Assembly: GCA_964565335.1 (NCBI GenBank)
Contig: CAZMEN010000050.1
Location: forward strand, 1-20,143
DNA length: 20,143 bases
Origin: Litorimonas sp964565335
Lineage (GTDB): Bacteria; Pseudomonadota; Alphaproteobacteria; Caulobacterales; Maricaulaceae
Reading direction: 5' to 3'
Under the pieces are notes generated by a model. It searched no databases, was not told the DNA's origin, and worked only from the letters and a program-made list of their open reading frames with translations. Positions 15,059-20,143 of the stretch are shown in pieces. The position numbers were made by a program, and so were the translations under genes. The stretch's first letter is position 1, and every line of letters begins with the position of its first letter.

Positions 15059-15736
15059 TTATTCGCTCTCAAATTGCGTCACTTGCAAAGGCGGACGTTC
15101 AGATGCTGTCGACTCGCCTTGAATATATTTGTCGTAAACGACGGTGCGGCGCTGCGAATTCGGTGTGGCTGTCGGGTATGGTTCCAAGAGTTGTCTCGGG
15201 TCAGATACCATGGCGGCCAAATTGGCGGCCTGCGAACACCCAAAGGAAGAATATGGCACGTTCATATTCGTGTGGCTCAGACTGTCCATAAACCGACAAT
15301 CTGCCGGAATTGCGCGTAGCGTTCTGTAAGAGACAATAACAGGCGATGGCAGTTTAGGAGATGATTGATACTCTCCAGATTGCAAAGCCTGCGGATTGAT
15401 ACCAGATTGCGCCATCATCGTACGGAGCAGAACTTCCGTTTGCTGGGCCCCCATCGTCGATTTCGCAACTGTCGGCATATTTACATAAAGCGGGCCATCT
15501 CCGCTGGCACGGTAACTTTCTAAAAACTGCGAAACGGCGTATTTATCGCGCGCAGACAGTTCTAATCCATCGGGCCGCGCGTAAAGTTCAAGCCTTTCGA
15601 TACTTTCAGCGACTTTAATCGGGTTATTCTCGACAATCCGGTACATCGGATTGGGCTGTGCCGCACAAGCCGACAATGTTCCAATCGCCAATGCGGCAAT
15701 CAGGGCCGTACGGAGAAATTTTTCACGTATTTTCAT
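15059..15736 (-). CDS. cpaD: CpaD pilus biogenesis lipoprotein
   Basis: This is a 225-residue lipoprotein with lipobox LSAC (Cys24). It carries the CpaD family features: LSARDKYAVSQFLESYRASGDGPLYVNMP, then SYRTLRAIPADCRF and, near the C-terminus, YSSFGCSQAANLAAMVSDPRQLLEP. CpaD acts at the outer membrane beside the secretin and is thought to help its assembly or localisation. A strong ribosome site (AGGAGA) precedes the ATG, nine bases after the cpaC stop. The extra cysteines in DCRF and FGCS could form a disulfide in the periplasm (inference). Confidence 0.93.
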   Translation of the reverse strand: MKIREKFLRTALIAALAIGTLSACAAQPNPMYRIVENNPIKVAESIERLELYARPDGLELSARDKYAVSQFLESYRASGDGPLYVNMPTVAKSTMGAQQTEVLLRTMMAQSGINPQALQSGEYQSSPKLPSPVIVSYRTLRAIPADCRFMDSLSHTNMNVPYSSFGCSQAANLAAMVSDPRQLLEPYPTATPNSQRRTVVYDKYIQGESTASERPPLQVTQFESE

Positions 15737-15745
15737 TGATATCTC

Positions 15746-17242
15746 CTAATCGACCACATGCCCAAAGGGGCCGCCCAAACCCGGTTGTTTCAAAGGGGAT
15801 TTCCCATTGCCGGAATAGACTTCGTTTAAGCGTCCCATCAGCAAAGAACTGGAGTCTGTTGGGGCTACAAAACCATCAAGCGGCGTCTGTAATTTGTCCG
15901 GATGCGTGGCATCGACCAAATAAGGTGTCACCATAATGACCAATTCAGTTTGTGTATTAGTTGTATCGCTATTGCGGAATAGCGCGCCCAGTCCGGGGAC
16001 ATCTTTTATGCCCGGTGTACCGTCACTTGCGCTTCGGCTTTCTTCACGAATAAGGCCCGCAATCACAAGGCTTCCGCCTGCTGGCATCTCAACGACTGTA
16101 TTGGCGCGCCTTACGCGTAAGCCCAAAATGTCAGACGACAATCCGCCCGTCTCAAATGAACCTTCTGTTGTAGGTTCTGACACTTCCGTAGAAATATTCA
16201 GTGAAATTAGCCCCTCGCTTAAAACCACAGGCGTGAAGCCCAATGACACACCATAAGGGCGGAATTCAAATTCACGTTGCGTTTGACCAAATTCATCAAT
16301 GAAAACATTCGTTAAGAGCGGAAATTCGCCGCCAATCAAAGTATTCGCTGTTTCTCCGGAAATAGCGGTGAGGCTGGGCTCGGCCAAAGTTCGGATTAAA
16401 CCCACACGCTCGAGGGCCTGCATAGCCCCTGTGATGCTCTGTAAATCTCCGCCCGCAGGGACGAATCTTCCATTCGCCGTGAGGCCTGTTGCTGATTCAA
16501 TAGCATTATTACTAACCAGGGATACGGTCGATTCGCCGAGTTGCGCCACAGCACCCAGATTAAAGCCAAGTTGCTTAGTCACGGAACGCTGCATTTCAAC
16601 AATGCGCACTTTCAGCATGACTTGATCGCGACCTTTAATCGCCATCAAATTGACGATTTCGCCGGGTTCATATGTGCCGTTAGCGACTTCGTTCAGCCAT
16701 AATTTTGCGAGTTTCTCTACCTTATTGGCGCTAGCCGCATTCTGGACTGAACCGGTCAGTAAGATGTTATTGTGAACGGCTTGGACTTCAACATTTGCGT
16801 CGGCTGTGTGTTTCTTTATCAAACCGGACAGTTCCGAGATGTCCCGCTCCACCCGGATGTTTAAATTCAATAATTCTTGTCCATTTTGGCCGTAAAAATA
16901 AGCATTTGTTTGTCCGGCTTGTTTGCCAATTAAGACGGTTCGTTGTGTCGTGTGGACGACCGCCTCAACAACATCCGGGTTCGAAACAATGACGTCTTGA
17001 ATGGCAGATGGCAGTTCGACAACGGAGGACTTGCCATAAGGCAAGACAATCGAACGCTCGGTGGCGCTCTGACCGGGGCCTTGTATCTTCACAGTTGAGG
17101 CCGTGACATTACTTATATCGGAATAAGACCGCGTTCCGGCCTCGGCTGTCATAACCGCCGCCGATAAAAGGCTAAACGAAACGCCAGTGAGCAAAGCCCA
17201 TTTTCGGGCTTTGCGCGAAATATATGAGGAATAATATGTCAT
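15746..17242 (-). CDS. cpaC: Tad pilus outer-membrane secretin CpaC/RcpA
   Basis: This is a 498-residue secretin that forms the outer-membrane channel for the pilus. A signal peptide (basic KARK, hydrophobic LLTGVSFSLLSAAVM, cleavage near AEA) is followed by an N-terminal pilus-assembly domain (VLPYGKSSVVELPSAIQDV...), a BON-like domain (about 140-190, NILLTGSVQNAASANKVEKLA) and the secretin domain (VMLKVRIVEMQRSVTKQLGFNL through VPGLGALFRNSDTTNTQTELVIMVTPYLV). Length is typical for the RcpA/CpaC group. Its ATG directly abuts the cpaB stop (TAAATG), so translation is very likely coupled. Confidence 0.96.
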   Translation of the reverse strand: MTYYSSYISRKARKWALLTGVSFSLLSAAVMTAEAGTRSYSDISNVTASTVKIQGPGQSATERSIVLPYGKSSVVELPSAIQDVIVSNPDVVEAVVHTTQRTVLIGKQAGQTNAYFYGQNGQELLNLNIRVERDISELSGLIKKHTADANVEVQAVHNNILLTGSVQNAASANKVEKLAKLWLNEVANGTYEPGEIVNLMAIKGRDQVMLKVRIVEMQRSVTKQLGFNLGAVAQLGESTVSLVSNNAIESATGLTANGRFVPAGGDLQSITGAMQALERVGLIRTLAEPSLTAISGETANTLIGGEFPLLTNVFIDEFGQTQREFEFRPYGVSLGFTPVVLSEGLISLNISTEVSEPTTEGSFETGGLSSDILGLRVRRANTVVEMPAGGSLVIAGLIREESRSASDGTPGIKDVPGLGALFRNSDTTNTQTELVIMVTPYLVDATHPDKLQTPLDGFVAPTDSSSLLMGRLNEVYSGNGKSPLKQPGLGGPFGHVVD

Positions 17243-18109
17243 TTATTCACCTCTAATCGAAACGCGTTGCGGCTGGCCTGAGCGGTAAACAACCAAGTCA
17301 GGCGGTGTCGCCTCTTGCTTGTAAACAGATGTCTTAGCTTTACTGGCAGCGATAGAGCGTGAACTGTTCAAGCCTCTCAATGTCAGGCTGATTTCGCCTG
17401 AAGACTGCGCTTCATTCAATAGTACCGCGTCGTCAGGACTGAGTTCAAATGTGGCCGTAGAGCCAATAACGTAAGGCTCACCCTCTGGGTCTGTGGCAAA
17501 AGTCTGATCAATGGCCAAAACTTTCACATTCTCAAACAGAATATTGGCAACATGTACCTCATCCCGCACAATCCCTGTAGATTGCGCCGCCGATGATTGT
17601 GAATTTGTCTGCAAATCAAATTGTTCGGTAACCAGAATATCCACGCGATCTTCGGGTTGGATAAAGCCGCCAGCGGCTGTCTCGACAGAGATACGCGTTG
17701 TAACCGCCCGCATTCCGGGGCTAAGCATGGCCGCAAGCGAACCGCCTTCTCCTACCAAAACGACTTTTCTTTCATTAATAGGCTCGCCTTCAAAAATGTT
17801 GGAGCGAACGATAGCGCCCTGCAGCTCTTCCATTGCCTCCGGACGATCATCTGCTGCATTCGTAATTAATGTCGGTAGGATGCTGTCTTCGGGCCAAGGT
17901 ACCCATGAGAGTAAATCGGGATTTAACCGCGCGCCCATTGGGATGTCCGCATTCGCCATCAGAACTTCAACATACGCCACCTGTTCGATAACTGGTTCCG
18001 AAGAGGTCGTTTCCACAGGCTCGGGCGTCAAAAATGTCTTATAGACAAAGAATGTGACAATTAGCAGAACGCCTAAAAGCGCAAGTTTCTTAATTTTTCC
18101 GCTATCCAT
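17243..18109 (-). CDS. cpaB: Flp pilus assembly protein CpaB/RcpC (SAF domain)
   Basis: This is a 288-residue protein with a single N-terminal membrane helix (LALLGVLLIVTFFVYKTFL), then a SAF domain (VEVLMANADIPMGARLNPDLLSW through EPINERKVV) and a RcpC-type domain (MRAVTTRISVETAAGGFIQPEDRVDILVTEQ, then LAIDQTFATDP). CpaB is a periplasmic part of the Tad apparatus that works with the secretin. GGTGAGG just before the ATG is a strong ribosome site. A 239-base gap with two TTAACCAT words precedes it, so it probably heads its own transcription unit running through to tadC. Confidence 0.95.
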   Translation of the reverse strand: MDSGKIKKLALLGVLLIVTFFVYKTFLTPEPVETTSSEPVIEQVAYVEVLMANADIPMGARLNPDLLSWVPWPEDSILPTLITNAADDRPEAMEELQGAIVRSNIFEGEPINERKVVLVGEGGSLAAMLSPGMRAVTTRISVETAAGGFIQPEDRVDILVTEQFDLQTNSQSSAAQSTGIVRDEVHVANILFENVKVLAIDQTFATDPEGEPYVIGSTATFELSPDDAVLLNEAQSSGEISLTLRGLNSSRSIAASKAKTSVYKQEATPPDLVVYRSGQPQRVSIRGE

Positions 18110-18175
18110 AACGCCTCACCTGACCCGAATTGGTCCTTCGCCCCACAGAATCTTTAGGCTGTGAATCGATAAGTT

Positions 18176-18215
18176 ATGGTTAAGATGTAAAAAAAGACGG
18201 CAAAGAAATGGTTAA
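18176..18215 (-). promoter_or_regulatory. Two TTAACCAT words upstream of cpaB (candidate CtrA half-sites)
   Basis: On the minus strand TTAACCAT occurs twice (18215-18208 and 18183-18176), exactly 32 bases apart, about three helical turns, and 67 bases or more upstream of the cpaB ATG. TTAACCAT is a known half-site form of the CtrA motif in Caulobacter relatives, where pilin expression is under CtrA control. The words and spacing are seen; the regulator is inference. The rest of the 239-base gap shows no gene and no terminator after cpaA. Confidence 0.5.
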
Positions 18216-18348
18216 CAAGTTCGGCTTTCCGCAGTTTTATAGCCTATTATTGGCATTTCAGCTCTTTCGAAGCCTTAATCGCTCAGCGCAGTAAAGATAG
18301 AGTTAGAACACCCTTTCAAACGTCGGTATTTGATAGGCGGACTATTAT

Positions 18349-18852
18349 CTAGCCAATGATTGCTTTAAAAATGGCGCTATCAGGGAAAACGATTAACGCC
18401 CCTGCCGCTAAAGCAAGGCCATAAGGCATTTGTTTCTCTTCTTTAAACAAACCATAACCCCACGCTGACGTTGCAACGCGAACGGGTGCATAGTGGCGCC
18501 CCACCACAAGCAAGGCCGCCAAAACGCCGCCAATAATACCAACCCATAAAATATATTCAAAGGCGTCAGTCCATGTCCACCACAAGCCTGTGGCTGCCAT
18601 AAGCTTCGCGTCACCGCCGCCAAGCCAACCCAATGCAAACATAACAAAACCAGCCGCAAACAACGTTAGCCCGACAAGCAGGTGTTCACCTAAATCCGGC
18701 AGGCCTGTCCATGTGAAAGGTAAGGCCAACAAAAAGAGGCCTATGACGACAAGACTATTTACATTGGATATGCGCATATTCGCAGCGTCTGTGATTGCTG
18801 CCCACATCATACACAGTGAGAAACAGAAAAATATGGCAAATGGAAGTATCAC
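18349..18852 (-). CDS. cpaA: Prepilin peptidase CpaA/TadV (A24)
   Basis: This is a 167-residue integral membrane aspartic peptidase that removes the leader from Flp prepilins at the cytoplasmic face. The two catalytic aspartates are visible: ITDAANMRISN (Asp22) near the first helix and GGGDAKLM (Asp81). About six hydrophobic helices are present, and the methyltransferase domain of larger PilD enzymes is absent, as in TadV. The start is a GTG at 18852: GAGG lies seven bases upstream, while the nearest ATG, five bases upstream at 18857, is in another frame and meets a stop after two codons. It lies 149 bases after the third pilin gene and 239 before cpaB. Confidence 0.93.
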   Translation of the reverse strand: MILPFAIFFCFSLCMMWAAITDAANMRISNVNSLVVIGLFLLALPFTWTGLPDLGEHLLVGLTLFAAGFVMFALGWLGGGDAKLMAATGLWWTWTDAFEYILWVGIIGGVLAALLVVGRHYAPVRVATSAWGYGLFKEEKQMPYGLALAAGALIVFPDSAIFKAIIG

Positions 18853-18966
18853 GTCATAACCTCGGTTTATTGCAATATTAAAATCGCTATCAGAACGAAC
18901 AGACTGTCGCCTTTTCGCAATTAATTCAGGTATATTCGAATAATCTTAAAATGTGGTTTCCGGTCA

Positions 18967-18984
18967 GGAATATGATTACATTCC
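18967..18984 (-). other. Short hairpin between third pilin and cpaA
   Basis: GGAAT-N8-ATTCC forms a small dyad 18 bases after the stop of the third pilin. With a bulge, flanking TCA/TGA can extend it. There is no T-run, so it is not a normal terminator; it may be an mRNA end-stabilising hairpin or chance. The surrounding 149 bases are AT-rich and carry no gene. Confidence 0.25.
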
Positions 18985-19001
18985 ATGATCAGAGGTCTAA
19001 T

Positions 19002-19190
19002 TTATTTTTTTGCTGCCGCAGTCGCTGCTGTTGCGAACTTACCATTGATCGCCGCGCCCAGAGCGCCAGCCGATACAACAATACCCACAGCTAGAACGGC
19101 GATGACGACGCCATATTCAATGGATGTCGCCCCTTTTTCATCTGCGACGAACTGTTTGAAGGAAAAATTTGATTTCGTTTTATCTAACAT
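19002..19190 (-). CDS. Flp-type pilin, divergent third paralogue
   Basis: This is a prepilin of 62 residues from ATG 19190 (or 70 from an in-frame TTG at 19214). The leader ends KG and cleavage should fall before ATSIEYG, leaving about 42 residues with the Flp Glu-Tyr pair followed by a hydrophobic helix (VVIAVLAVGIVVSAGAL) and an Ala-rich end with two Lys. It differs from the two tandem pilins in the leader (MLDKTKSNFSFKQF), helix and C-terminus, so it is an older paralogue and may be a minor or specialised pilin. The start is uncertain: TTG 19214 has AGGG about six bases upstream, whereas the ATG has only a weak CAGG 12 bases away; the ATG gives the more usual leader length. A terminator separates it from the upstream pilins. 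Confidence 0.88.
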   Translation of the reverse strand: MLDKTKSNFSFKQFVADEKGATSIEYGVVIAVLAVGIVVSAGALGAAINGKFATAATAAAKK

Positions 19191-19252
19191 GACACTGCAC
19201 CGAACCTGTTTCAAACCGTTACCCTAAGGTTGAAACCCTAAGAAAAAGTTCC

Positions 19253-19280
19253 AAAAAAAAAACCACCCAATAAGGGTGGC
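19253..19280 (-). terminator. Rho-independent terminator after pilin copy 1
   Basis: On the minus strand the perfect stem CCACCC/GGGTGG, with a five-base loop, is followed by ten T. It lies about 60 bases after the pilin stop and before the third pilin gene, so the pilin mRNA should end here, with readthrough or a new promoter needed for downstream genes. Confidence 0.9.
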
Positions 19281-19290
19281 TTTGACAGAA

Positions 19291-19318
19291 ACATCGATGA
19301 ACTGAAGTTCACCGATGT
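19291..19318 (-). other. 12-bp hairpin in the pilin copy 1 3' untranslated region
   Basis: The minus-strand RNA can form a continuous 12-bp stem (ACAUCGGUGAAC / GUUCAUCGAUGU, one G-U pair) with a UUCA loop, 20 bases after the pilin stop and 10 bases before the terminator stem. The lone DNA mismatch becomes a wobble pair only in the minus-strand transcript, which fits a role in pilin mRNA. It may protect the mRNA 3' end; function is inference. Confidence 0.55.
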
Positions 19319-19338
19319 CAAATTCTGCCTAGACGGAA

Positions 19339-19527
19339 TTAACCGCCTTTGTTTTCTTTCGCTGCACCAACAGTTGATGCGGCAGTTGTAAACTTAGAAG
19401 AAATGTTCTTACCAAGTGTAGTCGCGCCGCCAATCAAGGCAACAGAGATAAGAGCGGCAATCAAACCATATTCAATGGCTGTTGCACCGGATTCGTCATT
19501 GATAAAACGAGTAACTAGATTTTGCAT
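19339..19527 (-). CDS. pilA: Flp pilin, tandem copy 1
   Basis: This is a 62-residue Flp/Fap pilin precursor. The 14-residue leader ends DESG; CpaA should cleave before ATAIEYG, which contains the Glu and Tyr required in Flp pilins. The mature 48 residues form a hydrophobic helix (LIAALISVALIGGATTL) and a polar tail ending KENKGG. The ribosome site GGGAG lies seven bases before the ATG. It differs from copy 2 at only two residues (SSK/SAK and AST/ATT regions). This is probably the major pilin or one of two interchangeable ones, polymerised by the machinery encoded downstream. Confidence 0.95.
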   Translation of the reverse strand: MQNLVTRFINDESGATAIEYGLIAALISVALIGGATTLGKNISSKFTTAASTVGAAKENKGG

Positions 19528-19555
19528 AACTTACTCCCACGTATGCTAGGTTTAT
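19421..19555 (-). repeat. Duplicated 135-base block, pilin copy 1
   Basis: This block is identical base for base to 19942-20076. It covers the first 36 or so codons of the pilin and 28 bases of leader including the ribosome site. The rest of the gene (19343-19420) has 11 differences from copy 2 in 78 bases. Confidence 0.95.
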
Positions 19556-19572
19556 TGGGTTAATCCCATTCC

Positions 19573-19586
19573 CAGGGACACCCCTG
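19573..19586 (-). promoter_or_regulatory. Leader palindrome upstream of pilin copy 1
   Basis: CAGGGACACCCCTG has 5-bp arms (CAGGG/CCCTG) and lies 46-59 bases upstream of the ATG. A second small dyad (GGGATTAACCC on the minus strand) sits between it and the shared leader. The matching element before copy 2 has compensating base changes. Confidence 0.5.
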
Positions 19587-19815
19587 ATGTGATTGCTTAT
19601 AGGGACAGCATGTTACTGCCCGATTGAGAGTCGTAGTAAATATCTGTTTAATTTGCTGATTTTATGGGAATTTTTGCGGAAATCTGACTTTATACATTAT
19701 ATGTATCAAGAATATTTTCATTTTAAGATGGATTTTATCACAGGTTTGGCCACGTACACTTGGTATTTACATGTGTCTTCGGCTTGTCTCTTGAAGGCAT
19801 ATCTTTTGGATGTGA

Positions 19816-19841
19816 CGTTGATGAGCCGAAACCCATCAACG
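19816..19841 (-). other. Hairpin after pilin copy 2
   Basis: CGTTGATG / CATCAACG form a perfect 8-bp stem with a ten-base loop, 19 bases after the stop of copy 2. No T-run follows, so it is not a standard intrinsic terminator. Copy 2 mRNA may therefore end elsewhere or run into copy 1, and the hairpin may protect a 3' end. Confidence 0.5.
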
Positions 19842-19859
19842 CCGTAAAACTAAACGGGA

Positions 19860-20048
19860 TTATCCGCCTTTGTTTTCTTTCGCTGCGCCAACTGTCGTGG
19901 CAGCAGTCGTAAACTTGGCCGAAATGTTCTTACCAAGTGTCGTCGCGCCGCCAATCAAGGCAACAGAGATAAGAGCGGCAATCAAACCATATTCAATGGC
20001 TGTTGCACCGGATTCGTCATTGATAAAACGAGTAACTAGATTTTGCAT
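19860..20048 (-). CDS. pilA: Flp pilin, tandem copy 2
   Basis: This is a 62-residue Flp pilin precursor, the first pilin gene in reading order, with the same leader (ending DESG), cleavage site before ATAIEYG, Glu/Tyr pair, helix and KENKGG tail as copy 1; only two residues differ. The same ribosome site (GGGAG, seven bases before ATG) and 28-base leader are present. Its stop is 304 bases from the leader repeat of copy 1. Two copies may raise pilin dosage or allow separate timing of expression. Confidence 0.95.
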   Translation of the reverse strand: MQNLVTRFINDESGATAIEYGLIAALISVALIGGATTLGKNISAKFTTAATTVGAAKENKGG

Positions 20049-20076
20049 AACTTACTCCCACGTATGCTAGGTTTAT
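19942..20076 (-). repeat. Duplicated 135-base block, pilin copy 2
   Basis: This block is identical to 19421-19555, at a constant offset of 521 bases. Identity stops sharply on the 5' side, just past the leader (20077 on), and gives way to scattered differences on the 3' coding side. Confidence 0.95.
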
Positions 20077-20097
20077 CGGAATTGATCCCGAAATTCA

Positions 20098-20111
20098 CAG
20101 GAACATTCCTG
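20098..20111 (-). promoter_or_regulatory. Leader palindrome upstream of pilin copy 2
   Basis: CAGGAACATTCCTG is a perfect inverted repeat (6-bp arms, two-base spacer) 50-63 bases upstream of the ATG. Between it and the shared leader a second dyad, CGGGA-N4-TTCCG on the minus strand, can pair. This matches the layout upstream of copy 1 although the bases differ. Confidence 0.5.
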
Positions 20112-20143
20112 ATAAAAATCTACTACAGCGCGAATCTTACCCT

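Larger units (their letters stand above)
19556..19859. other. AT-rich spacer between the two tandem pilin genes
   Basis: These 304 bases carry no convincing gene. The 84-codon plus-strand open frame at 19593-19847 has no family resemblance, good ribosome site or plausible composition. The spacer contains a leader dyad (19573-19586), a perfect 15-base palindrome ATACAT-TAT-ATGTAT (19692-19706) whose minus strand includes TATAAT and could be a -10 box for copy 1 (no good -35 at the right distance), and a hairpin after copy 2 (19816-19841). Confidence 0.5.

Noticed and set aside
14618..15319. 233-codon plus-strand open frame rich in Arg/His/Leu, antisense to cpaE/cpaD
   Set aside because: It is explained as the shadow of the Pro/Met/His-rich cpaE start and cpaD, both of which have strong family motifs on the other strand.
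19593..19847. 84-codon plus-strand open frame between the pilin genes
   Set aside because: It is AT-rich spacer sequence with no recognisable domain or clear ribosome site, and it overlaps the likely promoter and 3' hairpin of the minus-strand pilin genes.
1..20143. CRISPR arrays, tRNA/rRNA genes, insertion sequences
   Set aside because: I saw no regularly spaced repeats, transposase-like proteins, terminal inverted repeats or recognisable structural RNA sequence on either strand.

Overview
This window looks like chromosomal DNA of an alphaproteobacterium, most plausibly a Caulobacterales/Maricaulales-type (Hyphomonadaceae or Robiginitomaculaceae-like) organism of moderate GC. The grounds are the complete cpa-style Tad pilus locus in pilA-cpaA-cpaB-cpaC-cpaD-cpaE-cpaF-tadB-tadC order, the divergent pheA / membrane-anchored cytochrome c pair, and two TTAACCAT words (the CtrA half-site of Caulobacter relatives) in front of cpaB. 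The taxonomic call is inference from gene content and order; no rRNA or tRNA gene was seen.

Left part (1-5160): the 3' end of a hybrid-type sensor histidine kinase with a degenerate receiver-like tail, then a secreted D-Ala-D-Ala carboxypeptidase (PBP5-like), panC (pantothenate synthetase) with a small Cys-rich DUF1272 protein behind it, a convergent periplasmic YHS-domain protein, and the divergent pair pheA (prephenate dehydratase, minus) / cytochrome c (plus). A Rho-independent terminator closes the cytochrome gene. These are mostly ordinary housekeeping genes.

Middle part (5170-9903): a minus-strand cluster of a leucyl aminopeptidase (M17), a MarR-type regulator and an NlpC/P60 endopeptidase, probably concerned with cell-wall peptide cleavage and turnover. 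A divergent plus-strand gene encodes a TadD-like TPR lipoprotein with a roughly 300-residue Q/P/A-rich tail. A strong bidirectional terminator separates it from the convergent Tad operon.

Right part (9959-20143): a Tad/Flp pilus locus read on the minus strand. Two nearly identical Flp pilin genes (20048-19860 and 19527-19339) are followed by a hairpin and a terminator, then a third, divergent Flp pilin, cpaA (prepilin peptidase), cpaB (SAF-domain assembly protein), cpaC (secretin), cpaD (lipoprotein), cpaE/tadZ (localising ATPase with a Met/His/Pro/Gln-rich N-terminal extension), cpaF/tadA (motor ATPase), tadB and tadC (platform proteins). From cpaB to tadC the genes abut or lie within about 75 bases, so one transcript is likely. 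CpaA processes the pilins, CpaF with TadB/TadC polymerises them, CpaC with CpaB, CpaD and TadD forms the envelope channel, and CpaE positions the machine. TadE/F/G pseudopilin genes are not in the window.

I found no convincing wholly new system. The best leads concern the pilin duplication: a 135-base perfectly identical block next to a diverged block, which suggests gene conversion, and palindromes upstream of the two copies whose bases change in compensating fashion. Others are a 12-bp hairpin in the pilin 3' region, the CtrA-like repeats, and the low-complexity extensions on CpaE and the TadD-like protein.
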